Below are positions 31,704 through 42,199 of a stretch of DNA of 64,000 nt, piece after piece; position 1 is the stretch's first letter; every line of letters begins with the position of its first letter. The translations under genes and the position numbers were made by a program. The DNA comes from Trichoplax adhaerens (lineage: Eukaryota; Placozoa; Uniplacotomia; Trichoplacea; Trichoplacidae), in assembly GCF_000150275.1 (NCBI RefSeq), contig NW_002060960.1, forward strand, positions 412,189 through 476,188, written 5' to 3'. The notes under the pieces were generated by a model, which was not told the origin of the DNA, did not search any database, and saw only the letters and a program-made list of their open reading frames with translations.

Positions 31704-34517
31704 ATGGATGAAAAACTTCTTGATTCTAGCGAGGAAACCCAAGTAACGATTAAATCATCTAGACCTAATCAACAATCCATCAATTCCAACGAGCTCATTA
31801 TCATTGAGCAACCATCTGAACAGCAAAATTATGGCACTTCGGAAGAATTACAAAACATCCAATGGATGCAGCCACCACAAGTTTGCCAACCTGATGCTCC
31901 ACCTGGTCTTGAATACTTAACACAAATTGATCAACTCTTAATTCATCAAGTGATTGAGATATTCGAAGGTAGGGAGGCAATCACTTTAAGTAATGCTGCT
32001 AAAGCGATAAAGTTTATAGTGCAAGACTGTCATACCTTAACTTAATAACAACGATAATTGCTATCGATCGAGGCATTTCATGTTAATTGACAATTAAAAA
32101 ATTAAAATAGGAATCCATCCTAGACTCCAAATTCTATGTTCCGTTAATACTTTGTTGGATGCTTATGATAGAGTACGCGTACAATTGGAAAGATTGAATT
32201 TACAGTAACAGTTCATTTATATGAAAATCAATTGAATTTTAACAATTTTCTCTTAGCCGTTACGGGGTTTCAAACACGAAAGCGATTTTTTGTAAAGAAT
32301 AGTATGGGCCAGCAAGTCTTGTTTGCCTCTGAACGTAAGTTCGACATTTATTCAAATTGATAAGCACCTTCAAGTCAAAATTTCACTCTACTGTAGATCA
32401 GTTCCTATCATTAATTAATTTTTAGTCTTTCAATCATGAACTTAGGTAATGACTGCTTAACCATGCAATGCTGTGGATCCATTCGGCCATTCGAAATAAA
32501 CTTAACCGACAATATGAAACGAGATATTATCCATTTATCGCGCCCCATGCGATTAGGATGCCGTTGCTTTCCATGTTGTCTACAAGAATTAGAAGTTCAA
32601 GCACCTCCCGGTGAAACTATAGGTTACGTCCGGCAAATGTAAATCAATCTTTTTCCTTACTAAAACATCGCTTCATTATCAAATATTTATATCACATCAG
32701 CTAACATTCAGTCTATCTTCCATTTCTAATTAGACAAACCTTTGTTAAGCGAGAATTCAACATCTTAAATACTTTCAGAGATCCAGTATTAAAAATTAGA
32801 GGACCTTGCTGGTTGTGCTCATGCCTTACCGACATCGATTTCGATGTACGTAAATGTTATCTAACTCTTATTCAACCATCCAATATTGTATTAAAGTGGG
32901 CATACTGCTAAAGCCAAATGACTACGCTAGGAAAAAGCAGCCTTCTGCAGCTTCTAGAATATCGGCATTGCTAGATACTCAATTTGATTTGTAGATATTG
33001 CATTACTAATGTTACAGTTATCTACGACTACGCCAAATTTTTAACTAGCTCGTATTTAATTTCCAGATATTAACGAGTGATGGAGAGACTGTTATAGGGA
33101 AAATAACAAAGCAATGGCCTGGATTATGGCGAGAAACGTTTACTCTTGCAGACAATTTTGGGATAAGATGTAAGGAAATTTAAAATTTTGATCTCTTCAG
33201 GAGAACAACTACGCTAATTGTAATAAGGTGAAAATGCAAGCTTTCATTATATCGTCAAAAGATATTTTGGCCAATTAGTTAGATTCTCTGTAGTGAAATA
33301 ATTACGAGTTATCTTCCACCCTGACGCTAACTAATGCAGCTTTTCTGCTGATTAAATATATAATTTAGCCAAAAATAGAATTCATTTAATTCAATAAATT
33401 TTTAATGCCAGATCAAACTTTAGGAAAAAGTTTCATAAAAATCACAAGCACTATAATATTCGCACCATAAGTGATCAGGACCAGAAAGAAGCAGCGCATT
33501 CTAATATTACGAATTAAAAAATGAAATCTAATAAATTAAATGGTTGATTCGAAAGTTGAAATTAGTTCCCTGTGTAATTAATATTAAAAATTAGAAAATG
33601 AAATTTAATTGACTAGTCGATTCGGAAATTAAGATAAATTCGATATATATCAGATAGAAGCAGCACATAATATTAAGAATTAGAAAATGAGATTCAAGTA
33701 ATTTAAATTTATAATCGGTTCAAAAGTTAATATTTATTCGATATGTAGTGTAAATTTAATGAGATCAAAATTAAAACCGATACAAATAGACTAGGACAAT
33801 AATTGAAAGGTTTCGCATATTCGATCTACGTATACATAGGCCTAACTCACTTATAGAACTAAAATCTTATACTGCCTTATTATTATTATCACCTATTCTA
33901 GTTCCAGTAGATTTAGATGTTAAAATTAAAGCAACGCTACTTGGAGCTGTTTTCCTCATGGTAAGTTTATAATCCAGAAATGATGTTAACAATTGTCCAT
34001 CCATCGCCCTATTTTGATGGGAGATGAATAACCTTCCAATGTTAATCTAATCTAAAAGTTAGCGAATAGTACTTCTAGTGTCTTTATTAATTTAGTTTTG
34101 ATTGTAAATATATGCTATAGTAGATGGCAGTATTGAATAATTGTAGATGCTAAAACGCTCGCTGTATCAATAATTAAAGGCAGCTAGCCTCTCTGTAATC
34201 TAAAATTTCTTATTAATCGTAAAGAGTTGTTGGCTCCATCAGTAGTAAGTTTAAAATTTCTTAACTTGATATAGTCGTCAATATCGTTGTTTATTACAAT
34301 TTGATAAATTTGATTTTATGCTTTTTTTCTACACTTTGATAATTCAATTCACTGACAGTTAATAATCGCCATTTCCTGTCGTTTTTAACAAGTGAATAAT
34401 ATAATATTTTATTTCATTCTTGCCGGTAACAAACGTAATTAAGCTGTTAATATTGAATGTTTATTTTAGGATTTCATGTATTTTGAAGGAAACAATCGAC
34501 GTAGAAGACGCTATTAA
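31704..34517 (+). CDS. PLSCR: Phospholipid scramblase (PLSCR family)
   Basis: Seven exons join in phase to 285 aa: 31704-31968, 32257-32334, 32446-32638, 32734-32845, 33067-33169, 33902-33960 and 34470-34517. The first ~70 residues are a polar, Gln/Pro-containing leader. The scramblase core starts at [17 protein letters not shown] and continues through [57 protein letters not shown] and DNFGIRFPVDLD. It ends with a hydrophobic helix ([16 protein letters not shown]) and a very basic RRRRRY tail. The Cys cluster CRCFPCC corresponds to the palmitoylated cluster of human PLSCR1, so membrane attachment by lipid is likely. The family moves phospholipids between leaflets or acts as a membrane-bound regulator. 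The proposed Ca-binding segment begins LADN instead of DADN. Each acceptor was fixed by phase plus homology; the short last exon is well supported. Confidence 0.97.
33470..33760 (+). repeat. Degenerate ~90-100 bp tandem repeat inside scramblase intron 5
   Basis: Three related units follow one another. Their shared parts are GAAGCAGC(G/A)CAT..AATATTA, (A/G)AATTAGAAAATGA(A/G)ATT and a (G/T)TCGAAAGTT-like block leading to ATTCGATAT. All lie within the intron 33170-33901 and are very AT-rich, with no coding signal. Confidence 0.65.
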
Positions 34518-35895
34518 CTAGGGCCTGGTTAAAATTACAGAAATTAATCTATAATGATTTAATTTTCAATATCTTTCACTAAGACTGATTGTACTAGTAC
34601 TATAAGGAAAGTCTATCATTTTTTAATGCAGCTTTTCTATTACAAGAATTATCATTCAAATTGTCTTGCAGCGCCAATATACTCTCTTCCAGAATAGATA
34701 AACTTCATTCTGGCATTTTTCAGCGCTATCTGTTTGTCATCTACTTGCAAGATGACTACATTAGTTTTAAATTTCTATACCTTGGATATGATTTAATTGT
34801 ATATTTGGTATATAGAAACTGTTAAAGTCGTTTAGTTAGCAACATGCATATTATAATACTTCAGTTTAATTAAGCTGATGATAAAATAGATAATTTCCAA
34901 AAATATCATAGAGTATGATCTATTGTATAAAAGTAAAAGTGCATCATAATTTCTCGGTGGGCGTTTTATGCAAAGTTGGATTGATGCCTTAGTAAGTTAA
35001 AGATGAATTAAGATTTAAAATGATCTATTTAATTTACGCGTATATTGCCCTTTCGACAGACTGAGATAGAGTGTAAGTAATTTCTGCTAACTTTAGAATA
35101 TTGATAGAGGCTAGCACTGTTCTTTCTATCTTGATAAATTATGAAATTGTATTATATTTATCTTCCAAACCCGTATTTATTATTTTATGCCAGCGATTCT
35201 AGATCACTAGCTGTAAATGAAACAGCTATCAAACGAAGTTTGCGTCAAAATATTCAATCTAGTTTAGTATTTTAGATTTGTAATACTAATAGAAATTGAA
35301 TCATGTTTAATGAAAAAATTCTAAATATGGCCATGAGAGAATCTTGTTTCAATGTGAATAATGTGAGCTACAATAAATTTGCTAAATGAAATTTATTGAT
35401 AAAAACTGAAAAATATGCTAGATTGATATTGGATGACTTCACAAATGAATTAAAAATGAAAATAAATAAAGTTTTCAAAGTTATGATATAAAGAATGAAC
35501 ATCTAATTATTCGATTTTTACGTACATTATTACTTCATTTACTCTTGATATTAAATGATACGATAGTGCTCTTTTCACTATAGCAAATTGAAAAGTTTTT
35601 ATTAATTTTCATGACTATAACTAGAGGAGAGGTAATTTCAATGTAATTACAATAATCATCACAATTCCTATCAGTTACTCTTATCGTACTAAATGAATCT
35701 CGAACTTGACCATTTTATGGGACTGTCTCTCGTTATTCGGAATATTTGGAACCTATCCATATTGAATAGTCTCGGATAGCTATCCATCGAAGTTTACTTA
35801 GATGTATTAGACAAATACTTTTTAATTAACTTAGCCATATAGGGATGATCATGATGAAAGATTAAAATTAAATGTTACAGCTTAGATGTTTATCT
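34518..35895. other. Convergent intergenic region, no gene recognised
   Basis: AT-rich sequence between the scramblase stop (+) and the TPR gene stop (-). An AATAAAG lies immediately after the TPR stop on the minus strand (35896-35890) and may be its polyadenylation signal. Confidence 0.5.
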
Positions 35896-38800
35896 TTATT
35901 CATTATTGCTTATATTATCACGGCTGCATTCATCAGGATGATTGTGGTAATAAATTTGAAGTGATTTCTGAAACCTTGAACGAGCTTCTTCATGCTTGCC
36001 CTGATCATCATAGATTTTTCCTATTTCGTAATACGATACACTAACATCGGGATGATTTTGGTCAAGCACTAATAATTGAATTTTCAGTGCTTTCTCACAC
36101 ATTGAAAGAGCTTCGTTATACCTCCCTTGACGAGAATAAATACTACCTAGATTACAATATGATTTAGCAATATCGGGATGATTATGATCAAGGATCAATA
36201 ATTGAATTTGAAGTGATTTCTTATACATGGAAAGAGCTTCTTCATACTTGGACTGAAGATTATAAACGTTTCCTAGACTACCATATGATTTAGCAACATG
36301 AGGATGATTGTGACCAAGAGCGGATAATTGAATTTGAAGCGATTTCTCGTACATTAAGATAGCGTCTTCATACTTCTTATCCTTTGCACAGACGAGTCCA
36401 ACATTGCAGTATGTCAGGGCAACATTGTGATGATTGTCGCCATGGATTAATAACTGAATCTTAAGTGACTTCTCAAACATAGAAAGAGCTTCTTCAAGCT
36501 TATTTTTACGAGAATAGACATTTCCTAGATTGTCATATGATGCAGCAATACTAGGATGGTTGAGATCAAGAATGGACAATTTAATTTTAAGCGAATCCTC
36601 ATACTTAGATAGAGCTTCCTCATGCTTGCCCTGATGAATATAAGCGTTCCCTAAACTATCTAGTAACATGGCAACATCAGAATGATTTTGACCAAAGAAT
36701 GACACTTGAATTTTAAACGATTTCTCGTACATAAAAATAGCCTCATCATACTTGCCCTGAAGATCATATACAGTCCCAATATTCTTATATAATCTGGCAA
36801 TTTTAGGATGATGATAACCAAAATTGAACAACTGAATTTTGAGTGATTTCTTGTACATAGAAATTGCTTCCTCATACTTACCCTGATCACCATATACAGC
36901 TCCCATATTGATATATGTATCGGCAAGGGAGTGATGTTTGGAGCCAAGAACTGACAATTCAATTTTAAGCGATTTCTTAAACATAGAAATTGCTTGTTCA
37001 TACTTGCCCTGATTCCTATAGACAATTCCTAGATTGCCGTACGATGTAGCCACTTCGGGATGATTTTGATCAAAGGCTGATAATCTGATTTTAAGTGATT
37101 TCTGATGCATAGAAATTGCCTCTTCATACTTGCCTTGATCACTGTACACACTTCCCATGTTATTATAAGTTGCAGCAACATTGGAATGATTTTGACCAAG
37201 GACCGATATTTGAATTTGGAGGCCTTTGTCAAACATAGAAATAGCCTTTTTAAGTTTATTCTGATAGTAATAAAGCCCTCCAAGGTTGTTATAGGATGCA
37301 GCAACGTCAGGATGATGATGGCCTAGGACTGATAGTTGAATTTTTAATGCTTTCTCGTACATAGAGGTAGCATCGTTATACTTGCCTTGCTGAGTATAAA
37401 CATTAGCTAGATGGCGGTATGATAGAGCAATATCGGGATGATTGTGATCGAAAATTGCCAATTGAATTTTGAGTGACTTCTCGTACATAGAAATAGCCTC
37501 TTTATGCTTACCCTGCTCTCTTTTAACAGTTCCAATGTTGTCGTAAGATGTTGCAACAAGAGAATGACGGTGACCAAGGATGGATAATTTAATTTTGAGT
37601 GACTTTTCATGCATCGATATTGCTTCGTCATGATTGCTAAGATTGGAATAGGCAAGGCCGATGTTATTATATGTTGCAGCAACATCGAGATGATCGTGAC
37701 CAAGAACGGATAACTGAATTTTGAAGGACTTCTTATACATGGAAATAGCCTCCTCATACTTGGCCTGACGCAAATAGGTAAGACCAAGGTTATTATAAGA
37801 TGCAGCAACATCAGGATGATTGCAACCAAAGACAGATAATTGAATATTTAATGATTTTTTATATAAAGAAATTGCCTCTTGATATTTGATTTGACTAGAA
37901 TATACATTTGCTAGATTGTTGTAAGGTTTGACAAGATCGGGATGATTATGACCGAGGACTAATAATTGAATTTGGAGTGATTTCTCATACATACAAATAG
38001 CATTTTCATACTTGCCATAGTGAGCATAAACATTTCCTAAATTGCAATAGGATTTGGCAACATTGGGATGATTGTCACTAAAGACTGATAATTGAATTTT
38101 GAGTGATTTCTCCAACATAGGAATGGCCTCTTCATGCTTACCCTGATCATGATAGGCAAGACCAATGTTGTTATAGGATACAGCAATATCAGGATGATTA
38201 TGTCCAAGGACCGATTCTTTAATTTTGACTGATTTTTCATACATGGAAACAGCTTCTTCATGCTTGCTTTGAGCAGCATACGAGACTCCCAAGTTATTAT
38301 AGGTTGCAGCAATACTGGGATGATTAGGATCAAGGATGGATAATTGAATTTTCAATGATTTCTGGTACATAGAAGTAGCCTCCTCATACTTGCCTTGATG
38401 CTTATACGCAGTTCCTATGTCGTTATAGGATGCAGCAATATCGGGATGGTTGTAGTCAAGGACAAACACTTGAATTTTTAAGGACTTCTCATACATGGCG
38501 ATTGCCATTTCATGCTTGCCTTGATCAATATAGACATTTCCTAGATTGCCGTATAATTTGGCCACATTTGAATGATGTTGACCATGAACCTTCAATAGAA
38601 TTTTGAGCGATTTCTCGTACATAGCAATAGCTTCTTCCTGTTTGCCATGATCACGATATACATTTCCTAAATTGCCGTATGAATTGGCCACATCAGGATG
38701 GTCGTGGCTATGAACGAACAATTTAATTTGGAGGGACTTTTTATGCATAGCAATAGCCTCTTCATATCTGCTCTGATGACTGTAAGCGATCCCAAGGTTG

Positions 38801-39738
38801 TTATAGGTTTTGGCAACATCGGGATGATGATGACCAAGGAGCGATAATTGAATTTTGATTGACTTCTTGTACATAGAAATTGCCTCTTCATACTTGGCTC
38901 GATCATTATATAAGGCTCCCATGTTGTTATAGGTGGCGGCAACATCGGGATGATGATGACCTAAGACTGATAATTGAATTTGAAGTGATTGTTTCAACAT
39001 TGAAATAGCTTCTTCATGCTTGCTCTGATAAGCATAGCAATTTCCTAAATTGGCATAGGACGTAGAAATATCAGGATGATTGTGATCGAAGACGGCTAAT
39101 TGAATTTTGAGCGATTTGTTATACATAGAAATAGCCTCATCATGCTTGGCTTGATGACTATAAACGGCGCCCAGGTTGTTATAGATTGCGGCAACACTGG
39201 CATGATTATGACCATAGATTGATAATTGAATTTTAAGCGACTTTTTAAACATAGAAAAAACGTCTTGATATTTACCTTGAGCAAAATAGACGAATCCTAA
39301 TAGTTCATAAGAATGGCTGATACCTAAATCGTTCCTGCCTACGCAACTTAATTTTAAATCCAGTGATTTCGTATAGTAATCTAATGCTTTACTCCAATCT
39401 TCTTGCATTCGTTTAATATCACCATGTCTATCTAAACATTGAGTAATGATGATTTGTTCTTGTGATTTTTCGGCAATTTCTCTTGCTTTCTCGTTGAATT
39501 CTTCCGCTTTCATCCATTCACTTCTTCGTATATAAATCTCGCTAATAAGAAGACAGATATCGCTTTGAAATCGATAATAGTCTTCACTACATGCCAATAT
39601 GGCTTGAAGGCTATCCGAGAGTTGTGCGCAGCAAGAAATTGCTTCATTAAGATTATCAGATTGATGATTATTCACACCCTTTTCACATAGTAATTTTACT
39701 TCTTGAGGATTACCGGACTTGACGGATTGGTTGTCCAT
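35896..39738 (-). CDS. 1280-aa protein of 28 kinesin-light-chain-type TPR units
   Basis: One intronless frame of 1280 codons. Residues 1-99 form a helical leader with TPR-like character. Unit 0 (residues 100-141) is a divergent 42-residue TPR. Units 1-26 (142-1233) are each exactly 42 residues, a 126-nt period, with no indels. Unit 27 (1234-1280) is a final helix pair plus polar tail. The consensus is SYNNLGxVYxxQGKYEEAISMYEKSLKIQLSxxGHNHPDVA, split here as SYNNLG..Y, GKYEEAISMYEKSLKIQL and GHNHPDVA. The HxHPDVA linker with long 42-residue spacing marks the kinesin-light-chain/TPR_12 type rather than the 34-residue TPR. Such arrays form a superhelix that binds peptides. No catalytic, NB-ARC, death or TIR domain is present, so it would act as an adaptor or scaffold. 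The ATG at 39738 is the first in frame. Long antisense frames across the array are by-products of the period being divisible by three. Confidence 0.96.
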   Translation of the reverse strand: MDNQSVKSGNPQEVKLLCEKGVNNHQSDNLNEAISCCAQLSDSLQAILACSEDYYRFQSDICLLISEIYIRRSEWMKAEEFNEKAREIAEKSQEQIIITQCLDRHGDIKRMQEDWSKALDYYTKSLDLKLSCVGRNDLGISHSYELLGFVYFAQGKYQDVFSMFKKSLKIQLSIYGHNHASVAAIYNNLGAVYSHQAKHDEAISMYNKSLKIQLAVFDHNHPDISTSYANLGNCYAYQSKHEEAISMLKQSLQIQLSVLGHHHPDVAATYNNMGALYNDRAKYEEAISMYKKSIKIQLSLLGHHHPDVAKTYNNLGIAYSHQSRYEEAIAMHKKSLQIKLFVHSHDHPDVANSYGNLGNVYRDHGKQEEAIAMYEKSLKILLKVHGQHHSNVAKLYGNLGNVYIDQGKHEMAIAMYEKSLKIQVFVLDYNHPDIAASYNDIGTAYKHQGKYEEATSMYQKSLKIQLSILDPNHPSIAATYNNLGVSYAAQSKHEEAVSMYEKSVKIKESVLGHNHPDIAVSYNNIGLAYHDQGKHEEAIPMLEKSLKIQLSVFSDNHPNVAKSYCNLGNVYAHYGKYENAICMYEKSLQIQLLVLGHNHPDLVKPYNNLANVYSSQIKYQEAISLYKKSLNIQLSVFGCNHPDVAASYNNLGLTYLRQAKYEEAISMYKKSFKIQLSVLGHDHLDVAATYNNIGLAYSNLSNHDEAISMHEKSLKIKLSILGHRHSLVATSYDNIGTVKREQGKHKEAISMYEKSLKIQLAIFDHNHPDIALSYRHLANVYTQQGKYNDATSMYEKALKIQLSVLGHHHPDVAASYNNLGGLYYYQNKLKKAISMFDKGLQIQISVLGQNHSNVAATYNNMGSVYSDQGKYEEAISMHQKSLKIRLSAFDQNHPEVATSYGNLGIVYRNQGKYEQAISMFKKSLKIELSVLGSKHHSLADTYINMGAVYGDQGKYEEAISMYKKSLKIQLFNFGYHHPKIARLYKNIGTVYDLQGKYDEAIFMYEKSFKIQVSFFGQNHSDVAMLLDSLGNAYIHQGKHEEALSKYEDSLKIKLSILDLNHPSIAASYDNLGNVYSRKNKLEEALSMFEKSLKIQLLIHGDNHHNVALTYCNVGLVCAKDKKYEDAILMYEKSLQIQLSALGHNHPHVAKSYGSLGNVYNLQSKYEEALSMYKKSLQIQLLILDHNHPDIAKSYCNLGSIYSRQGRYNEALSMCEKALKIQLLVLDQNHPDVSVSYYEIGKIYDDQGKHEEARSRFQKSLQIYYHNHPDECSRDNISNNE

Positions 39739-40790
39739 ATTTTAAATTGGATGATGCAGAAAATTTGATCAATTCGATACCAGACAATCTGTAGCTAATG
39801 TATAATTCAACTATTCTGCTGTTAATAGGAATGGAAGGAAATTATGATAGCTGTTGAAGATGATTTTCCTATATGCTCAATCCACAACTTTATTATTGTT
39901 AATATCACTGTATAGGTAAAAGAAAATCTTATAAACTACAGAAATTAGTGCCAGTAAGCCGTAGCGTTCCAGAATTTACTGACTGTAAAATAATCCTTCA
40001 AAGGCGTTTTCCCCTAGCATTTTATAGCTGAAAAAGATGAAAATATAATAATTAATATTGAAAAGTATCATGGGCACTCTACATGACTACGGTGGGTAAC
40101 GAAGTACCATAACAGTTAAAAGAATTGAATGATAAATGTGTTTCTAGAAGCGATATAATAAAATGTATTTACCGGTCGAATAAGACAAAATTTTTAAACA
40201 CAACTACCAGTGCAAAAAGTAAACAAGAACGATCACTGCATATCCAGCCTCAACTACCAACAACATCCAGAGAAATGCTACGCGTAGAATAAAACAATTT
40301 ATGAGCTGGGATACTCTTCTTCTCAGTTCTGACAGGTATCATTTGGCAAATCCAACCTATAAGTTGAACTATGACACTACGTCTCTTTTTATGCTTTTCA
40401 GTTGGCTTCTACTTTAATGTAAAGTAGGGATAAAGTTATCCAATCAGACTTCAGCTTTATCTTATCCAGCTAAGCAACTATGCATGTGCTGCCACAAAGT
40501 TCAATTTATTACCACCTACTCCAGATTTCCATACTCAATGACTAAGAATATTCCTATCATTCCTATCAAATTGGGAGACTCTCCTCACCAAATCCTCGAC
40601 AGTCTACTCATCGAGTTCAATATTTGTCCATGTCGACTACCGGGATAATCATAACAAAATAAGATATCTAGTTACCAACTATACTGTATTTCGAAAATAA
40701 TAATTATCAAAATAAATCAATCTCTTGATTCAACGTATAAATAATGTTAAGTAGTCTAGACAAAAAAATAACATTAAGAATATTAATAAT
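39739..40790. other. Upstream of the TPR gene, no gene recognised
   Basis: AT-rich intergenic sequence, presumably with the TPR gene promoter. No coding frame or long repeat was seen. Confidence 0.45.
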
Positions 40791-40792
40791 GA

Positions 40793-41405
40793 GCTACAAG
40801 TATAAAGAGGGCTTTTAAACTCTTCCTAAGATAGGAATCAAAATTTCATGACTGTGAAGAGGCGAGTAGCTTTGACATCGAATCATAAATGATGTGATAA
40901 TATATAACAAAATATACAGTATCGAGGAAGTGACCAGGCTAGTGCATCTGATCCAAACAAAAATAAGGCTAACATGATGGATTACGATCCATAACTAGTA
41001 ATCTGTGAAGAATGGATTTTAATTCTTCATTATAACGACATTGCAATTCCATGACAGTGAAGAGGCGAGTAACCTTGGCATCGAACTATAATTCTATGTG
41101 ATACGATGGCATCGATTAAGAATATAAAGCGTCGAGCAAGTGGTCAGGAAGGTGTCCGACTAGTACATCTAATCTAGGCAAAAAGAACCCTAAGAATATT
41201 TACAACCATCTATAACTAACTAATCTGTGTAAAGTGAGCTTTTAGCTCTTCCTTAGAAAGGAATAGCAATTACAAGATAGTGAAGAGGCAAGTAGCTTTG
41301 ATATCGAATCAGATAATCATAAGTGATGCGATAGCATACGTAAAAAATATGAAGTAAGTGGTCAGGAAGCTGTCTGGCTAGCCCATCTAGTTTACTTACG
41401 AAAAA
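40793..41405 (+). repeat. Three tandem units of about 204-223 bp
   Basis: GTGAAGAGGC(G/A)AGTA recurs at about 40853, 41057 and 41280. Each unit also carries a CTCTTCCTAAGA-like start, a CGAAT..GTGAT(A/G)(A/C)GAT middle, an AAGTG(A/G)(T/C)CAGG(A/C) block and a CATCTAATC-like end. Copies are diverged by substitutions and small indels. No open frame is shared, so this is a minisatellite-like array rather than gene duplication. Confidence 0.8.
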
Positions 41406-41780
41406 TGTAGAATTTATTGTGCATAATTGGTTACTAAAGCAAACTATCATCAGTTAGATGCAATTACTGTTACAAAAATGAAATTTTATAAGACTTTTCA
41501 CATTATGGAGTATACGCAGACTTTGACAGTTCTGTCCTCATCGTAATTAGCGAGGTTATGTTGCGTTAAAATCAGCAACTACTACAGCATCGACATGAAG
41601 TAAATGTGAATACATTCACCGGCAGTCTTGCTACCTAGGCTTTCTTAACTACGTCTTCCTACAGCTCTTAACCCTTGAATACTAGTGATAAATCACTGTA
41701 ATAGTGTGATTTGTATCAGGATTAAATATTGTTTTGATGAAATATTAGCGCTAGGCTAGTTTGGTCTCGCGATTGTTGTT

Positions 41781-42195
41781 TATCTATGCCGATTAGATCT
41801 AGACTTGCTACGTCGCCAGGCAAGAATTGCCTACCTAGCGGGAGAAGAAGCTGCGAGCCTAGGGCCGAACCTGATTGGCTCTAAAAGGCCTTCAAACATT
41901 AGTCAGAAGGACGAAAACAAGCGATGGCTAGCGGCGGCAGAAGCTTATAGTAAAATGTTAATAAATGTTAGTTCCCGTGTGGGAATTTGTCTGTAAGAAA
42001 TTTATTCAAAACATGTTGACAAATAGATCAGACCCAGTAGTTTAAAGGGGTCTTGAAGGAAGAGCTAAGGCAGCCTCTCAGTATTGTTACGTTAAGAGTA
42101 TGAGATTAGTTTTTTACGATAGATTATAGATTTTTTTTTATTGCTAATACCTGAGAACCTTTTAATACTATAATAAAGTTATTTTTATTCTCCGG
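41781..42195 (+). mobile_element. Dispersed repeat copy B (partner of 29406-29870)
   Basis: This GC-richer block is the plus-strand counterpart of copy A, about 12 kb away and in opposite orientation. A 63-codon frame lies in its left half (41805-41996; it includes YLAGEEAA and NLIG). Copy A read on the minus strand gives a related LAGGE..NNLIG stretch before stops, so the left half may derive from a coding sequence. The right end carries AATAAAGTTA followed by a T-rich stretch. The family of the parental element is not recognised. Confidence 0.7.
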
Positions 42196-42199
42196 CGTT

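Noticed and set aside
32436-32445. ATG at 32436 as an independent start within the scramblase locus
   Set aside because: The acceptor at 32445 followed by GT AAT GAC completes the codon left open at 32334 and restores the conserved scramblase sequence.
36660-39284. Long frames of 62-140 codons on the same strand (frame-shifted) and on the opposite strand of the TPR gene
   Set aside because: They repeat with the 126-nt period of the TPR units, give low-quality repetitive translation and arise because the period is divisible by three.
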